NCBI GenBank assembly: GCA_036376915.1
Contig: DASUZK010000013.1
Coordinates: 1 to 49,701, forward strand
Reading direction: 5' to 3'
DNA from: VRUE01 sp036376915
GTDB taxonomy: Bacteria; Actinomycetota; Thermoleophilia; Solirubrobacterales; 70-9
Length of the DNA: 49,701 nucleotides
This document shows positions 8,089 to 16,633 of the stretch, one piece after another. Position numbers and translations under genes: made by a program. The stretch's first letter is position 1, and each line of letters opens with the position of its first letter. The notes under the pieces were generated by a model. That model was not told the origin of the DNA, searched no databases, and saw nothing but the letters and a program-made list of their open reading frames with translations.

Positions 8089-8170
8089 TACGCAGAAAGC
8101 AAACGACCCGCCGGAGCGGGTCGAGCCTGTGAAGCGGGGAACCACCCCGCGAGCGACTGATAATCACCAC
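8054..8170 (-). other. Possible 38-residue leader peptide frame
   Basis: AGGAGGG (8184-8178) is followed after seven bases by GTG GTG at 8170 and a frame of 38 codons ending TAG at 8054. The product would be Arg-rich (VVIISRSRGGSPLHRLDPLR...). The frame runs through the terminator hairpin at 8104-8125 and stops in the first hairpin loop of the structured block, which is the arrangement expected of attenuation by a translating ribosome. It may equally be chance, because the same bases form hairpins. Confidence 0.3.
8096..8125 (-). terminator. Intrinsic terminator downstream of cinA
   Basis: On the minus strand CGACCCGC, a TCCG loop and GGCGGGTCG form an 8-bp GC-rich hairpin (8104-8125) directly followed by TTTGCTTT. 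It lies about 90 bases after the cinA stop and would end the ftsK-rodZ-cinA transcript, or act as an attenuator ahead of thpR-recA. Confidence 0.7.
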
Positions 8171-8215
8171 GAGATTACCCTCCTACGAAGAGCTTAACTC
8201 AGACAAGACATTTCC

Positions 8216-9544
8216 TCAGAGCGGCGCTTCCTCGCCGCTGAGCAGGATGCGAAGCAGGTGCATCCCCACCAGGGCGGAGCGCTCGCGGATGTCGGCCCGC
8301 CCGCCGGGAATCACGGGGTCGCGGGCGATCGCGGTGCCATCGGCGAGGCGGGCGTTGAAGCAGACGTAGCCGACCGGCTTGCGCTCGCTGCCGCCGTCCG
8401 GGCCGGCGATGCCGGTGATCGAGACAGCCACGTCGGCGCCGAAGCGCTTCAGCGCGCCCAGGGCCATCGCCTCCGCCACCTCCGGGGAGACGGCGCCCTT
8501 CGCCTCGATCAGCGCGGGATCGACCCCCAGGAGCTCGGCCTTCGCCTCGTTGGAGTAGGAGACGACGCCCCCGGCCATGTAGCCCGAGGCGCCCGGCAGA
8601 TCGGTGATCCGCGCCGCCAGCAGTCCCCCGCTGCACGACTCCGCGAGGCCTAGGCGGTGCCCCTCCAGCAGGCCCGCCACCTGGGTGTCGATCGTCTCGC
8701 CGTCGAGGCTGAAGAGGTGGCGCTCGTGACGCGCGGCGAGACCGCTGCGCACGGCCTCGGCGGTGCCCGATGCCTCGTCGCGGTAGCGGACGTCGATCTC
8801 GATCTCGCCGCGGCGCAGGCAGGTCGTGATCTCGACCTCGGGCAGCGCGATCCCGGCGCTCTCCATCTCGCGCAGGCTCTTGGCGATCTCGGACTCGGGG
8901 ACGCCGAACATCCGCAGCGTGTACCCGTGCAGCGGCGTGGCACGCTCGAGCAGCTCCCGGACCGGCTCCGCCGACAGAGCCGCGGGCCACATCGGCTGCA
9001 GCTCACGGGGCGGGCCCGGGAGGACGACGACGACGCGCCCGTCCACCGGGACGACGAGGCCGGGCGCCGTGCCCACCGGATCGAGCGCGATCGACCCGAC
9101 GGGGATCATCGCCTGCTTGCGGTTTGCCTCGCGCACCGCCTCGGGATCGAAGTTGAACCGACGCGCGAAGCCGCGCAGGATCGCGGCGATCTTCTCCTCG
9201 ACCTCCTCGTCGAGGGCGAGCTCGCGACCGGCGAAGCTCGCCACCACCTCCGCCGTCAGGTCGTCCGCGGTCGGCCCCAGCCCGCCGGAGGTGACGATCA
9301 GGTCCATGCCCTCGCCGGCCATGAAGCGAAGGGCGGCCTCGAGGTCTTCGGGCCGGTCGCCGACGACGAGGATGTGGGCGACCTCGATGCCCAGCTCCGC
9401 CAGGCGCTCGGAGACCCAGGGCCCGTTGCGGTCGGCGATCCGCCCGGTCAGGACCTCGGTCCCGGTCACCACTATCCCCGCCCGGATCTCAGCCACCCCC
9501 GGACGCGGGAGCGAATCCCTGTCCATATCTGACTCTTCAGGCAT
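8216..9544 (-). CDS. cinA: CinA: molybdopterin-binding-like domain plus nicotinamide-nucleotide amidase
   Basis: 442 aa with both usual domains. Residues about 20-190 form the MoCF-like domain (GIVVTGTEVLTGRIADRNGP, TSGGLGPTADDLT), associated with ADP-ribose pyrophosphatase activity in some homologues. The C-terminal 160 residues are the PncC/CinA amidase (LAESCSGGLLAARITDLPGAS and SITGIAGPDGGSERKPVG), which deamidates NMN in pyridine-nucleotide salvage. An ATG at 9526 is an alternative start 18 bases downstream with a purine-rich stretch before it. cinA near recA is common in bacteria; here the structured leader lies between them. Confidence 0.92.
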   Translation of the reverse strand: MPEESDMDRDSLPRPGVAEIRAGIVVTGTEVLTGRIADRNGPWVSERLAELGIEVAHILVVGDRPEDLEAALRFMAGEGMDLIVTSGGLGPTADDLTAEVVASFAGRELALDEEVEEKIAAILRGFARRFNFDPEAVREANRKQAMIPVGSIALDPVGTAPGLVVPVDGRVVVVLPGPPRELQPMWPAALSAEPVRELLERATPLHGYTLRMFGVPESEIAKSLREMESAGIALPEVEITTCLRRGEIEIDVRYRDEASGTAEAVRSGLAARHERHLFSLDGETIDTQVAGLLEGHRLGLAESCSGGLLAARITDLPGASGYMAGGVVSYSNEAKAELLGVDPALIEAKGAVSPEVAEAMALGALKRFGADVAVSITGIAGPDGGSERKPVGYVCFNARLADGTAIARDPVIPGGRADIRERSALVGMHLLRILLSGEEAPL

Positions 9545-9571
9545 TCGCGGGAGCAGAGGAGGTGGCGCGTG

Positions 9572-10330
9572 TCATGTGCAGGTCGGCCGCTTCGCTTCGG
9601 GGAGCTGCCTCAGATGGCCTTCGCCGTCAATCGAATACCCGATCGGGCTGGACGTCGCTGGGATCTCCGCTTCTTTGCCGTCGACGAGCATCGATATCTC
9701 TCCATTGCCGAAGGAGACGGTGAAGCTATCGGACCGGAAGGGGCCGGCCTCGGCTCCCGCTTCGAGGATCTCGCCCTCGACCAGGGGTCGCTCCCCGCCG
9801 TCGAGGAGGCAGACCCAGACTTCGGCGCCGGCGACGAGGCTGACCGAGACCGGCATCGTGCTCTGCCGCGGTGGCGCCGGCTTGCTCTCCCCAGCCACCG
9901 CGGCGGGGCGGTCCTCGACCGGCGGCCGGGAGACCTCGTCACCATTCCGGCCGTCGGGCAGGGCGACGATCGCGATCGCGCCGAGGAGGGCCACCCCCGC
10001 CACCGCGATCCAGCCGAGTCGGGAGGCCCCGTGCCGCGGGCCCGGAGAGGGCCGGACGGCATTCGGAATCAAGTCGTGCCCGGCGCCCAGCCCGCCTTCG
10101 ACGCTCTCGCGGTACTCGCCCGCGAGGCGGTCGCCGTCCAGGCCCAGAAACGTCGCGTAAGCGCGGATGAAGCCGCGCGCGTAGACATCGCCCGGGAGCG
10201 CCTCCCAGTCCTCCGCCTCGATCGCCAACAGGTAGCCGAGGCGGATCTTGGTTACCGCCTCGACCTCGGAGAGCTCGATTCCACGGCGCGTGCGCGCCTC
10301 GCGGAGGATTGCGCCTATGCGGCGTCCCAT
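9572..10330 (-). CDS. rodZ: RodZ-like cytoskeletal HTH membrane protein
   Basis: 252 aa. An N-terminal helix-turn-helix of the HTH_25 type (about 3-70; RIGAILREARTRRGIELSEVE, then YLLAIEAEDWEALPGDVYARGFIRAYA), a single membrane helix (about 104-124, LGWIAVAGVALLGAIAIVAL), a Pro-rich linker, and an extracytoplasmic DUF4115-like beta domain (about 155-240). RodZ links MreB to the elongation machinery. In many Gram-positives a homologue (ymfM) lies directly downstream of ftsK, as here (21-base gap), which supports the call. It has a GGAGGG just before the ATG. Confidence 0.85.
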   Translation of the reverse strand: MGRRIGAILREARTRRGIELSEVEAVTKIRLGYLLAIEAEDWEALPGDVYARGFIRAYATFLGLDGDRLAGEYRESVEGGLGAGHDLIPNAVRPSPGPRHGASRLGWIAVAGVALLGAIAIVALPDGRNGDEVSRPPVEDRPAAVAGESKPAPPRQSTMPVSVSLVAGAEVWVCLLDGGERPLVEGEILEAGAEAGPFRSDSFTVSFGNGEISMLVDGKEAEIPATSSPIGYSIDGEGHLRQLPEAKRPTCT

Positions 10331-10351
10331 CCCTCCATTGTCCTACCGCGC

Positions 10352-12505
10352 CTACTCGGGCAGGGCGCCCGACGGCTCGGGCTCGGGCGGATCGGCCGAA
10401 GCCCCGGTGAGGCGCGCCAGGTCGGCCTGGGTGACCAGGACCTGCCGCGGCTTGGAGCCTTCGTAGCCGGAGATGACGCCACGGCGCTCGAGCATGTCGA
10501 TCAGGCGTCCGGCCCGGGTGTACCCGACGCGCAGGCGCCGCTGGATCATCGATACCGAGGCGGTCTCGGTCTCGACCACGACGCGGATCGCCTCGTCGAG
10601 CAGGTCGTCGCTGTCGGGGTCGTAGTCGCCCTCGGCTTCGACACCCTTCTCCTCGTGGACCTCGAGCAGCTCCTCCTCGAATTCGGGTTCGCCCTGCTTG
10701 GCCCAGTGCTCTGTGATCCGGGCGGTCTCCTCCTCGGTGACGAAGGCGCCCTGGATCCGCTGCAGCTTCGACGTCCCGGCGCCGCGGAAGAGCATGTCGC
10801 CCTGGCCGAGCAGGGCCTCCGCCCCGCCCTGGTCGAGGATCACCCGCGAGTCGGTCTGCGAGGAGACGGCAAAGGCGATACGGGCCGGGATGTTGACCTT
10901 GATCGTGCCGGTGATGATGTCGGTCGAGGGCCGCTGGGTGGCGAGGACGAGGTGGATGCCGGTGGCGCGAGACTTCTGGGCGAGGCGGATGATCGAGTCC
11001 TCGACCTCGGCCGGCGAGACCATCATCAGGTCGGCGAGCTCGTCGATCACGCAGAGGATGTGCGGCAGCGGCGGCTCGCCCGCCTTGGCGCGTGCGCGGT
11101 TGAGCTCGGCGAGGTTGCGGCAGCGGGCCTGGCCCATGATCCCGTAGCGGCTCTCCATCTCGCCGATCAGGTTGGCCAGAACGTTGGCCGCGAGGCGCGG
11201 CGAGGTGACCACGGGCGTCAGCAGGTGGGGGACGTTCTCGTAGTGGTTGAGCTCGACCTGCTTGGGATCGACCAGGACCAGGCGCACCTCGTTGGGCGAG
11301 GCCTGCATCAGGATCGAGGAGAGGATCGCGTTGACGCAACCCGACTTGCCCGAGCCGGTCGTGCCGGCGACGAGCACGTGGGGCATCTTCGCCAGGTCGG
11401 TCCAGACCGCGTTGCCGTCGATCCCCTTGCCGAGCCAGGCGACGAGCGGAGAGGTCTTCTCCGGCCGGCCGGCGTAGATGTCGCCGAGGCGGACGATGCG
11501 GCGGCGCGTGTTGGGCACCTCGACCCCGACCGCCTGCTTGCCGGGGATCGGCGCCAGGATGCGGATGTCGGTGGAGGCGAGCGCGTAGGCGAGGTCGTTG
11601 GAGAGCTCGGTCACTTTCTTCACCTTGGTCCCGGGGGCGAGGCGAAGTTCGTAGCGCGAGACGTGCGGGCCGCTGACGATGCCGACGATCTTCGCCTCGA
11701 CCCCGAAGTGCCCGAGGGTCTCGACCAGCTTGCGGCCGACCAGCTCGTGGTCGCGCGGGTCGACGCCCTTGTCGCCTTTCCCCCGCTCCAGCGCCTTGGC
11801 CGGCGGCGGGCGGTAATCGATCCCCTCCGAGATCGTCACCCCGCGCTTGCTGCCCTGCGGCGTCAGCGAGACCTGCTCCGGCCCCGGGATCGGGTCGACG
11901 GCCGCGGCCTCTTCCTCCGCCTCGATCTCGGCCAGCTCCTGGTCGAAGTCCTGGGTCACAGGCTCCTCGATGGCTTCCTCAGCCTCCTCCACGAGCGCGA
12001 CCGTCGGCTCCATCTCCTCCTCGTCCGGATAGGCGCTCATCACGTCCGTCGGCCCCACCTGCGTCTCGAACGCATCGGCCTTGGCCTCACGCCGGGCATC
12101 CCGGGTCCTGGCGACGGTGTCGGCCACCCCGCGACTTCCCAAGAACACAGCCCGCAACCCTCGCCCGACTCCCCGGAGCAGCGTCGAGATCGAAGTGCCG
12201 GTAACGAGCAACCCACCGACGAGCAGCATCAAGACCGTCGCGATCCGAGCCCCCACGTTCCCCACCAGATAGCTCAACCCGGTCTCGACCCCATACCCGA
12301 CCTTCCCGCCGTCCCAGCCCAAGAAGAGCACGAAGCTCAGATAGACGCCGGCGGCGATCAGCACCAGCCCGATCAAGTCCAGGTGCCGCTGCTCCAAAGC
12401 CCGCGGCAAATGCAATCCCGGCTTCGAAGCCTTCGCTTTGGCTCTCGGCTTCCGGCGGGCAGCGGTCTTCTTCTTGCGCACGAACATGAACGTCCGCTTC
12501 GACAC
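10352..12505 (-). CDS. ftsK: DNA translocase FtsK/SpoIIIE
   Basis: 717 aa. A basic N-terminus is followed by membrane segments within about residues 42-105, an acidic linker, and the motor domain with Walker A AGTTGSGKS near residue 380, LVDPKQVELNHYENVPHLL and the Walker B IDELADLMM. A winged-helix gamma domain (about 625-700; MIQRRLRVGYTRAGRLIDMLE), which reads KOPS-type sequences, closes the protein. It pumps DNA at the division septum and activates XerCD at dif. The start is GTG 12505, preceded by a strong GGAGGGGGG; it is divergent from the response regulator at 12660. Confidence 0.96.
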   Translation of the reverse strand: MSKRTFMFVRKKKTAARRKPRAKAKASKPGLHLPRALEQRHLDLIGLVLIAAGVYLSFVLFLGWDGGKVGYGVETGLSYLVGNVGARIATVLMLLVGGLLVTGTSISTLLRGVGRGLRAVFLGSRGVADTVARTRDARREAKADAFETQVGPTDVMSAYPDEEEMEPTVALVEEAEEAIEEPVTQDFDQELAEIEAEEEAAAVDPIPGPEQVSLTPQGSKRGVTISEGIDYRPPPAKALERGKGDKGVDPRDHELVGRKLVETLGHFGVEAKIVGIVSGPHVSRYELRLAPGTKVKKVTELSNDLAYALASTDIRILAPIPGKQAVGVEVPNTRRRIVRLGDIYAGRPEKTSPLVAWLGKGIDGNAVWTDLAKMPHVLVAGTTGSGKSGCVNAILSSILMQASPNEVRLVLVDPKQVELNHYENVPHLLTPVVTSPRLAANVLANLIGEMESRYGIMGQARCRNLAELNRARAKAGEPPLPHILCVIDELADLMMVSPAEVEDSIIRLAQKSRATGIHLVLATQRPSTDIITGTIKVNIPARIAFAVSSQTDSRVILDQGGAEALLGQGDMLFRGAGTSKLQRIQGAFVTEEETARITEHWAKQGEPEFEEELLEVHEEKGVEAEGDYDPDSDDLLDEAIRVVVETETASVSMIQRRLRVGYTRAGRLIDMLERRGVISGYEGSKPRQVLVTQADLARLTGASADPPEPEPSGALPE

Positions 12506-12540
12506 AGAGCCCCCCTCCCCTGCGCAACAAACGTGCAGTG

Positions 12541-12590
12541 GCTGACTTCGTGGTTAGGGGCGTATATGCGTCCCTAACCACGAAGTCAGC
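12541..12590. repeat. Perfect 19-bp inverted repeat between divergent ftsK and response regulator
   Basis: Left arm 12541-12559 (GCTGACTTCGTGGTTAGGG) and right arm 12572-12590 are exact reverse complements. The 12-base centre can add three more pairs and leave a six-base loop. It lies in the divergent promoter region, 36 bases upstream of the ftsK start and 70 upstream of the regulator start, with no T-run on either side, so it is not an ordinary terminator. It could be an operator or one of the palindromic elements found elsewhere in the window. Confidence 0.85.
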
Positions 12591-12659
12591 GGTGGGGTGT
12601 GCCTAAATTCGCGCTAAAAGCAGCGCGGATCCGTGCCCAACGGGGTTACCATCGACGCA

Positions 12660-13355
12660 ATGCTCACAATCGATTCCGAAACGGCCACCGCCCGCGTCCT
12701 GGTGGTCGAGGACGACACCGACATCGCCGACGTCCTACGCCGCTCGCTGCGCCAAGAGGGCTACGAGGTCAGGACCTCCGCCGACGGCGTCGACGCGCTG
12801 GACGTCGCCTCCGGATTCGTTCCCGACCTGGTCGTCCTCGACCTCGGGCTCCCCCGCCTCGACGGGATCGAGGTCTGCCGCCGCCTGCGCGCCGACGGCG
12901 ACGTGCCGATCCTGATGCTGACCGCCCGGACGGAGACCGAGGACCGCGTGGACGGACTCGACAGCGGCGCCGACGACTACCTCGCCAAGCCCTTCGAGCG
13001 CCAGGAGCTGCTGGCCCGCATCCGGGCGCTGCTGCGGCGGCGGCCGCCGCGAGGGTCGGCCTCGATCGCCGTCGAGGACCTCACGCTCAATCCCGACACG
13101 CGCGAGGTCAGGCGCGGCAAGCGGGAGCTGGAGCTGACCAACCGGGAGTTCGAGCTGCTCGAGTACCTGATGCGAAACGAGCGCCTCGTGATCTCACGCG
13201 AGCGCCTTCTCGACGACGTCTGGGGCTACGACCCGACCGCCGCAACGAACACGATCGACGTCTTCGTCTCCAACCTCAGGCGCAAGCTCGAGTCAGGCGG
13301 AGAGCCGCGGCTCCTGCACACCAAGCGGGGAGCCGGCTACGTGCTGAAGGGGTAG
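12660..13355 (+). CDS. OmpR/PhoB-family response regulator
   Basis: 231 aa. A receiver domain (about 12-125) with the acidic pair VVEDD (16-20), phospho-acceptor D61 in VVLDLGLPRLDG, and the conserved Lys in YLAKPF. A winged-helix DNA-binding domain (about 137-231) follows, with LELTNREFELLEYLM, the recognition segment NTIDVFVSNLRRKLE and the terminal KRGAGYVLKG. I prefer ATG 12660; an in-frame GTG at 12633 would add nine residues. The stop TAG is immediately followed by the kinase ATG, so the pair forms one unit. The regulated genes are unknown; the nearest divergent target would be ftsK. Confidence 0.95.
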   Translation: MLTIDSETATARVLVVEDDTDIADVLRRSLRQEGYEVRTSADGVDALDVASGFVPDLVVLDLGLPRLDGIEVCRRLRADGDVPILMLTARTETEDRVDGLDSGADDYLAKPFERQELLARIRALLRRRPPRGSASIAVEDLTLNPDTREVRRGKRELELTNREFELLEYLMRNERLVISRERLLDDVWGYDPTAATNTIDVFVSNLRRKLESGGEPRLLHTKRGAGYVLKG

Positions 13356-14786
13356 ATGAGGAAGCTCCTGCGCAAGCCTGGCGCCTGGCCGGTCCGGTGG
13401 CGCCTCGCCGGCGTCTCTGCCGGGCTGACGCTGGTGATCCTGCTCGTCTTCGGCGCGGTGATCGGCCAGATGATGACGAGCCGCGTCCGCGACGACTTCA
13501 ACCGCGAGGTCCAGAGCGCGGCGCAGGCCCTCGCCGGGGACTTCCGCATCGTCTACACGCCACTCGGCAGGATCTCCTTCAAGCAGGGGCCCCGCCTTGA
13601 CGACTTCGTCCGCCCCGACGATGCCAGCGCAAGGGTCTTCGACCTCAACAGCAATCTGATCGAAGAGAGCACCGGCGCCGCCGACATGGGGCTCCCTTTC
13701 TCTCCCGGCCTCATCAGCCATGGGCAGATGCGAGTGGCCACTGCCCAGATCACGACCGGGACCGGCCTCGTCACCGGTTACGTGCAGTACGGCCGCAGCC
13801 TCGCCCACGTCGACTCGACCGTCGACCGGCTCTGGCTCTTCATCGCCGCGGGGATCTTCGGCGGCACCTTCCTGGCGAGCCTTGCCGGGCTGGCCATCGC
13901 CGCGCGCGCGATGCGGCCGATCTCGGCCCTGACGGCGACCGCGCGCGAGGTCGCCGTCACCGGCGATCCCTCCCCCCACATGCCGGACCCTCAGGTCGAC
14001 GACGAGGTGGGCGAGCTGGCCCGGACCCTGGAGCAGATGCTGCGCTCCCTCGACGCGGCCCGCGGCGAGCGCGAGGCGGCGATGAAGAAACAGCGCGAGT
14101 TCGTCGCCGACGCATCGCACGAGCTGCGCACGCCCCTGACCAGCGTCCTGGCCAATCTCGAACTGCTCGAGGCCTCGCTGCATGAGCCACGCGACGACGA
14201 GGAGCGGGCGATGGTCGACTCGGCGCTGCGCTCCTCGCGGCGGATGAGCCGACTCGTCTCCGACCTCTTGTTGCTCGCCCGTGCCGATGCCGGCCGGGTC
14301 GGCCAGCACCGGCCCTGCGACCTGGCCGAGGTCGCGGGCAACGCGGCCGTCGAGGTCGCCCCGACGCTGACGGATCACGAGCTGATCGTCGACAACGACG
14401 TCCCGTTGGCGGTCGAGGGCAACCCGGACGAGCTGCACCGGATGGTCCTCAACCTGCTTGACAACGCGGCCCGGCACACGGCGGCGGGAAGCCGGATCGA
14501 GCTGCGCCTGCGCGCCGCCGGGGACGACGCCGTGGTCGAGGTCTCCGACGACGGGCCGGGCATCCCGGCCGAGCTGCGTGAGCAGATCTTCAACCGCTTT
14601 GTTCGTGGCGACGGCCCAGCCGACACCGCCGTCGGAGCGGGAAGCGGCCTCGGCCTGGCGATAGTCGCCGCCGTAACCGCCTCGCACGGGGGCTCGGTCG
14701 AGGTCGCGGAATCGGAGATGGGCGGCGCCCTCTTTCGCGTCAGCCTCCCGCTCGCCAAGTCTGAGCAAACAGTTACCCCGGCTTAA
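13356..14786 (+). CDS. Sensor histidine kinase
   Basis: 476 aa. The first membrane helix is about 21-41 and the second about 160-184, enclosing an extracytoplasmic sensor domain of some 120 residues. A HAMP linker (about 185-237; AMRPISALTATAREVA) leads to HisKA with the phospho-acceptor in FVADASHELRTPLT (H about 254) and HATPase_c with N-box LNLLDNAARH, DGPGIP and GSGLGLAIV. It autophosphorylates and passes phosphate to the regulator encoded directly upstream. The architecture resembles the MprB/TcrY/PhoR-type actinobacterial kinases; the signal is unknown. Confidence 0.95.
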   Translation: MRKLLRKPGAWPVRWRLAGVSAGLTLVILLVFGAVIGQMMTSRVRDDFNREVQSAAQALAGDFRIVYTPLGRISFKQGPRLDDFVRPDDASARVFDLNSNLIEESTGAADMGLPFSPGLISHGQMRVATAQITTGTGLVTGYVQYGRSLAHVDSTVDRLWLFIAAGIFGGTFLASLAGLAIAARAMRPISALTATAREVAVTGDPSPHMPDPQVDDEVGELARTLEQMLRSLDAARGEREAAMKKQREFVADASHELRTPLTSVLANLELLEASLHEPRDDEERAMVDSALRSSRRMSRLVSDLLLLARADAGRVGQHRPCDLAEVAGNAAVEVAPTLTDHELIVDNDVPLAVEGNPDELHRMVLNLLDNAARHTAAGSRIELRLRAAGDDAVVEVSDDGPGIPAELREQIFNRFVRGDGPADTAVGAGSGLGLAIVAAVTASHGGSVEVAESEMGGALFRVSLPLAKSEQTVTPA

Positions 14787-14835
14787 GCCCCGCTTTACCC
14801 CTCCGACCTAAATTCCGTTCCGGACGAGACACACA

Positions 14836-14873
14836 GGCTCGCCGGAGCTCTCCCCAACAGTCTCCGGCGGGCC
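14836..14873 (+). terminator. Hairpin downstream of the histidine kinase
   Basis: A 12-bp stem with one T-G pair (14836-14847 with 14862-14873) and a 14-base loop lies 50 bases after the kinase stop. No U-tract follows directly, as is common in high-GC actinobacteria. It sits between convergent genes (kinase and rnj), so it could stop transcription from either side. Confidence 0.5.
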
Positions 14874-14968
14874 ACCAAATCTCACTTTCTCCCTTTGCCA
14901 GCGTCGCTCGCCCCTGGGACGTCCCGAGTCTCAGCGCCTCTCGGACGGGCGACGCAGCAGAGGTTGCC

Positions 14969-16633
14969 TTAGACCTCGACGACTACGGGAATGATCATCG
15001 GCCGCCGCCTCAACTTCTCGTAGACCAACCCCGCCACCGCGTCGTGCAGGTCTTCCTGGACCAGATGCAGCTCCCGGGTTCCCGCCGAGGCAGCGTCCTC
15101 GAGCGAGTCCTCGACCACGTCCTTGAGCTCGTCGACGAGGGCATCCGCTTCGTCGAGGAAGGCGACGCCGCGAAAGAGCACTTCCGGATCGGCGATCACG
15201 TGGCCGTCCTCGGAGGAGATGGTCGCGACGACGATGAAGATCCCATCGGCCGAGATCTCTCGCCGGTCGCGCAGGGCGACGTCGTCGGGCTCGCCGACGT
15301 TGACCCCGTCTACGTAGATCACGCCTGTGTGGATGTCCTCGCCGAAACGGGCGCCGTCCTCGTCGATCTCGAGAGGCAGGCCGTTGCGACCTTGGAAGAT
15401 GCACTCAGGATCGACCCCGACCGATTCCGCCAGCCCGGCGTGCAGGCGGAGGCGTTGGTGGTCGCCGTGCACGGGCAGCACGTAGCGCGGCTTGGTCAGG
15501 TTGAGCATCAGCTTCAGCTCCTCCTGCCAGCCGTGGCCCGAGGCGTGGATCGGCGCGTCCTTGGCTGTGACGACGGTGGCGCCGATCTCGTAGATGCGGT
15601 CGATCGTCTCGTTGACGGCACGCTCGTTCCCGGGGACGGGTGTGGCCGAGAAGACGACCGTGTCGCCCGAGTGCAGCTCGACGTCGCGGTGGTCGTTGTT
15701 GGCCATGCGCCGCAGCGCCGAGAGCGGCTCGCCCTGGCTGCCGGTCGAGATCACGACGACCTTCTCGTCGGGGAAGCTCTCGATCTCGCGAGGCTGGATG
15801 AAGAGGCCCTTCGGCGCCTCGGCGATGCCCAGGTTCGACGCGATATTGAAGTTCTTGCGCATCGAGCGACCGACCAGCGCCACCTTCCGGTCGAGCTTCA
15901 CCGCGGCGTCGATCACCTGCTGGACGCGATGGATGTTGGAGGCGAAGGAGGTGACGATGATCCGCCCCTCGCAGCCGGAGAAGGTCTCCAGCAGGGCCGG
16001 TCCCACGCTCGACTCTGAGGGCGCGATCCCGGGCCGGTCGGCATTCGTGGAGTCGCCGCAGAGCAACAGCAGCCCGTCGCTGCCGATCTCGGCGAGCCGG
16101 GAGATGTCGGCGGGACGGCCGTCGACCGGTGTCTGATCGAACTTGTAGTCGCCGGTCATCAGCACCGAGCCGAGCTCGGTCGTGAGAAGGACGCCACGGG
16201 CGTCGGGAATCGAGTGCGAGAGGTGGATCAGCTCGATCCCAAAAGGCCCGGCCTGGACCTTCTCCCCCGCGGGCAGGTCCTGGAGCGGCGCATCGCCGAG
16301 CTTGTGCTCATCGAGCTTGGAGCGGACCATCCCGATCGTCAGCAAGCCGCTGTAGATCACCGGGGGCGAGCCGAGCTCGCGCAGCACGTAGGGCAGGGCG
16401 CCGACGTGGTCCTCGTGCCCGTGGGTGAGGACGATCGCCTCGATGCCGTCGACGCGGTCGCGCAGGTAGGAGAAGTCGGGCAGGACCAGGTCGATCCCGA
16501 GCATCTCGGCGGTCGGGAACATCAGGCCGGTGTCGACGACGACGATGCGTCCGTCGTACTCGACCACGGTCATGTTCTTGCCGATCTCGCCCAGTCCCCC
16601 GAGCGGCAGCACGCGGAGCTTGCGGTCGGGCAC
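14969..16633 (-). CDS. rnj: Ribonuclease J
   Basis: A metallo-beta-lactamase/beta-CASP nuclease (554 aa) acting as 5'-3' exonuclease and endonuclease in mRNA decay and rRNA maturation. Metal motif THGHEDH near residues 70-76, later DSTNADR, the beta-CASP segment TGSQGEPLSALRRMA and the C-terminal HASGHGWQEELKLML with PVHGD. The start is GTG at 16633, whose G is also the last base of the dapA stop (TAGTG), giving a normal RNase J N-terminus (VPDRKLRVLPLGGLGEIGKN); a longer open frame upstream lies inside dapA. The rnj-dapA pairing is common in actinobacteria. Confidence 0.95.
   Translation of the reverse strand: MPDRKLRVLPLGGLGEIGKNMTVVEYDGRIVVVDTGLMFPTAEMLGIDLVLPDFSYLRDRVDGIEAIVLTHGHEDHVGALPYVLRELGSPPVIYSGLLTIGMVRSKLDEHKLGDAPLQDLPAGEKVQAGPFGIELIHLSHSIPDARGVLLTTELGSVLMTGDYKFDQTPVDGRPADISRLAEIGSDGLLLLCGDSTNADRPGIAPSESSVGPALLETFSGCEGRIIVTSFASNIHRVQQVIDAAVKLDRKVALVGRSMRKNFNIASNLGIAEAPKGLFIQPREIESFPDEKVVVISTGSQGEPLSALRRMANNDHRDVELHSGDTVVFSATPVPGNERAVNETIDRIYEIGATVVTAKDAPIHASGHGWQEELKLMLNLTKPRYVLPVHGDHQRLRLHAGLAESVGVDPECIFQGRNGLPLEIDEDGARFGEDIHTGVIYVDGVNVGEPDDVALRDRREISADGIFIVVATISSEDGHVIADPEVLFRGVAFLDEADALVDELKDVVEDSLEDAASAGTRELHLVQEDLHDAVAGLVYEKLRRRPMIIPVVVEV

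Larger units (their letters stand above)
7819..8215. other. 400-base gene-free stretch with terminator and candidate structured leader RNA
   Basis: Between thpR and cinA no normal-sized gene is present. On the minus strand, reading from the cinA stop, one meets a Shine-Dalgarno and short frame (8054-8170), a small hairpin at about 8160-8177, a GCGGGG/CCCCGC hairpin (8133-8149), a terminator-like hairpin (8104-8125), and then a compact block of hairpins closed by an 8-bp stem (7960-8088). The final 140 bases before thpR show no clear structure or promoter. The individual elements are listed separately. Confidence 0.6.

Noticed and set aside
9569..12577. 1002-codon plus-strand frame antisense to rodZ and ftsK
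   Set aside because: Shadow of ftsK codon structure; no Shine-Dalgarno and no recognisable domain.
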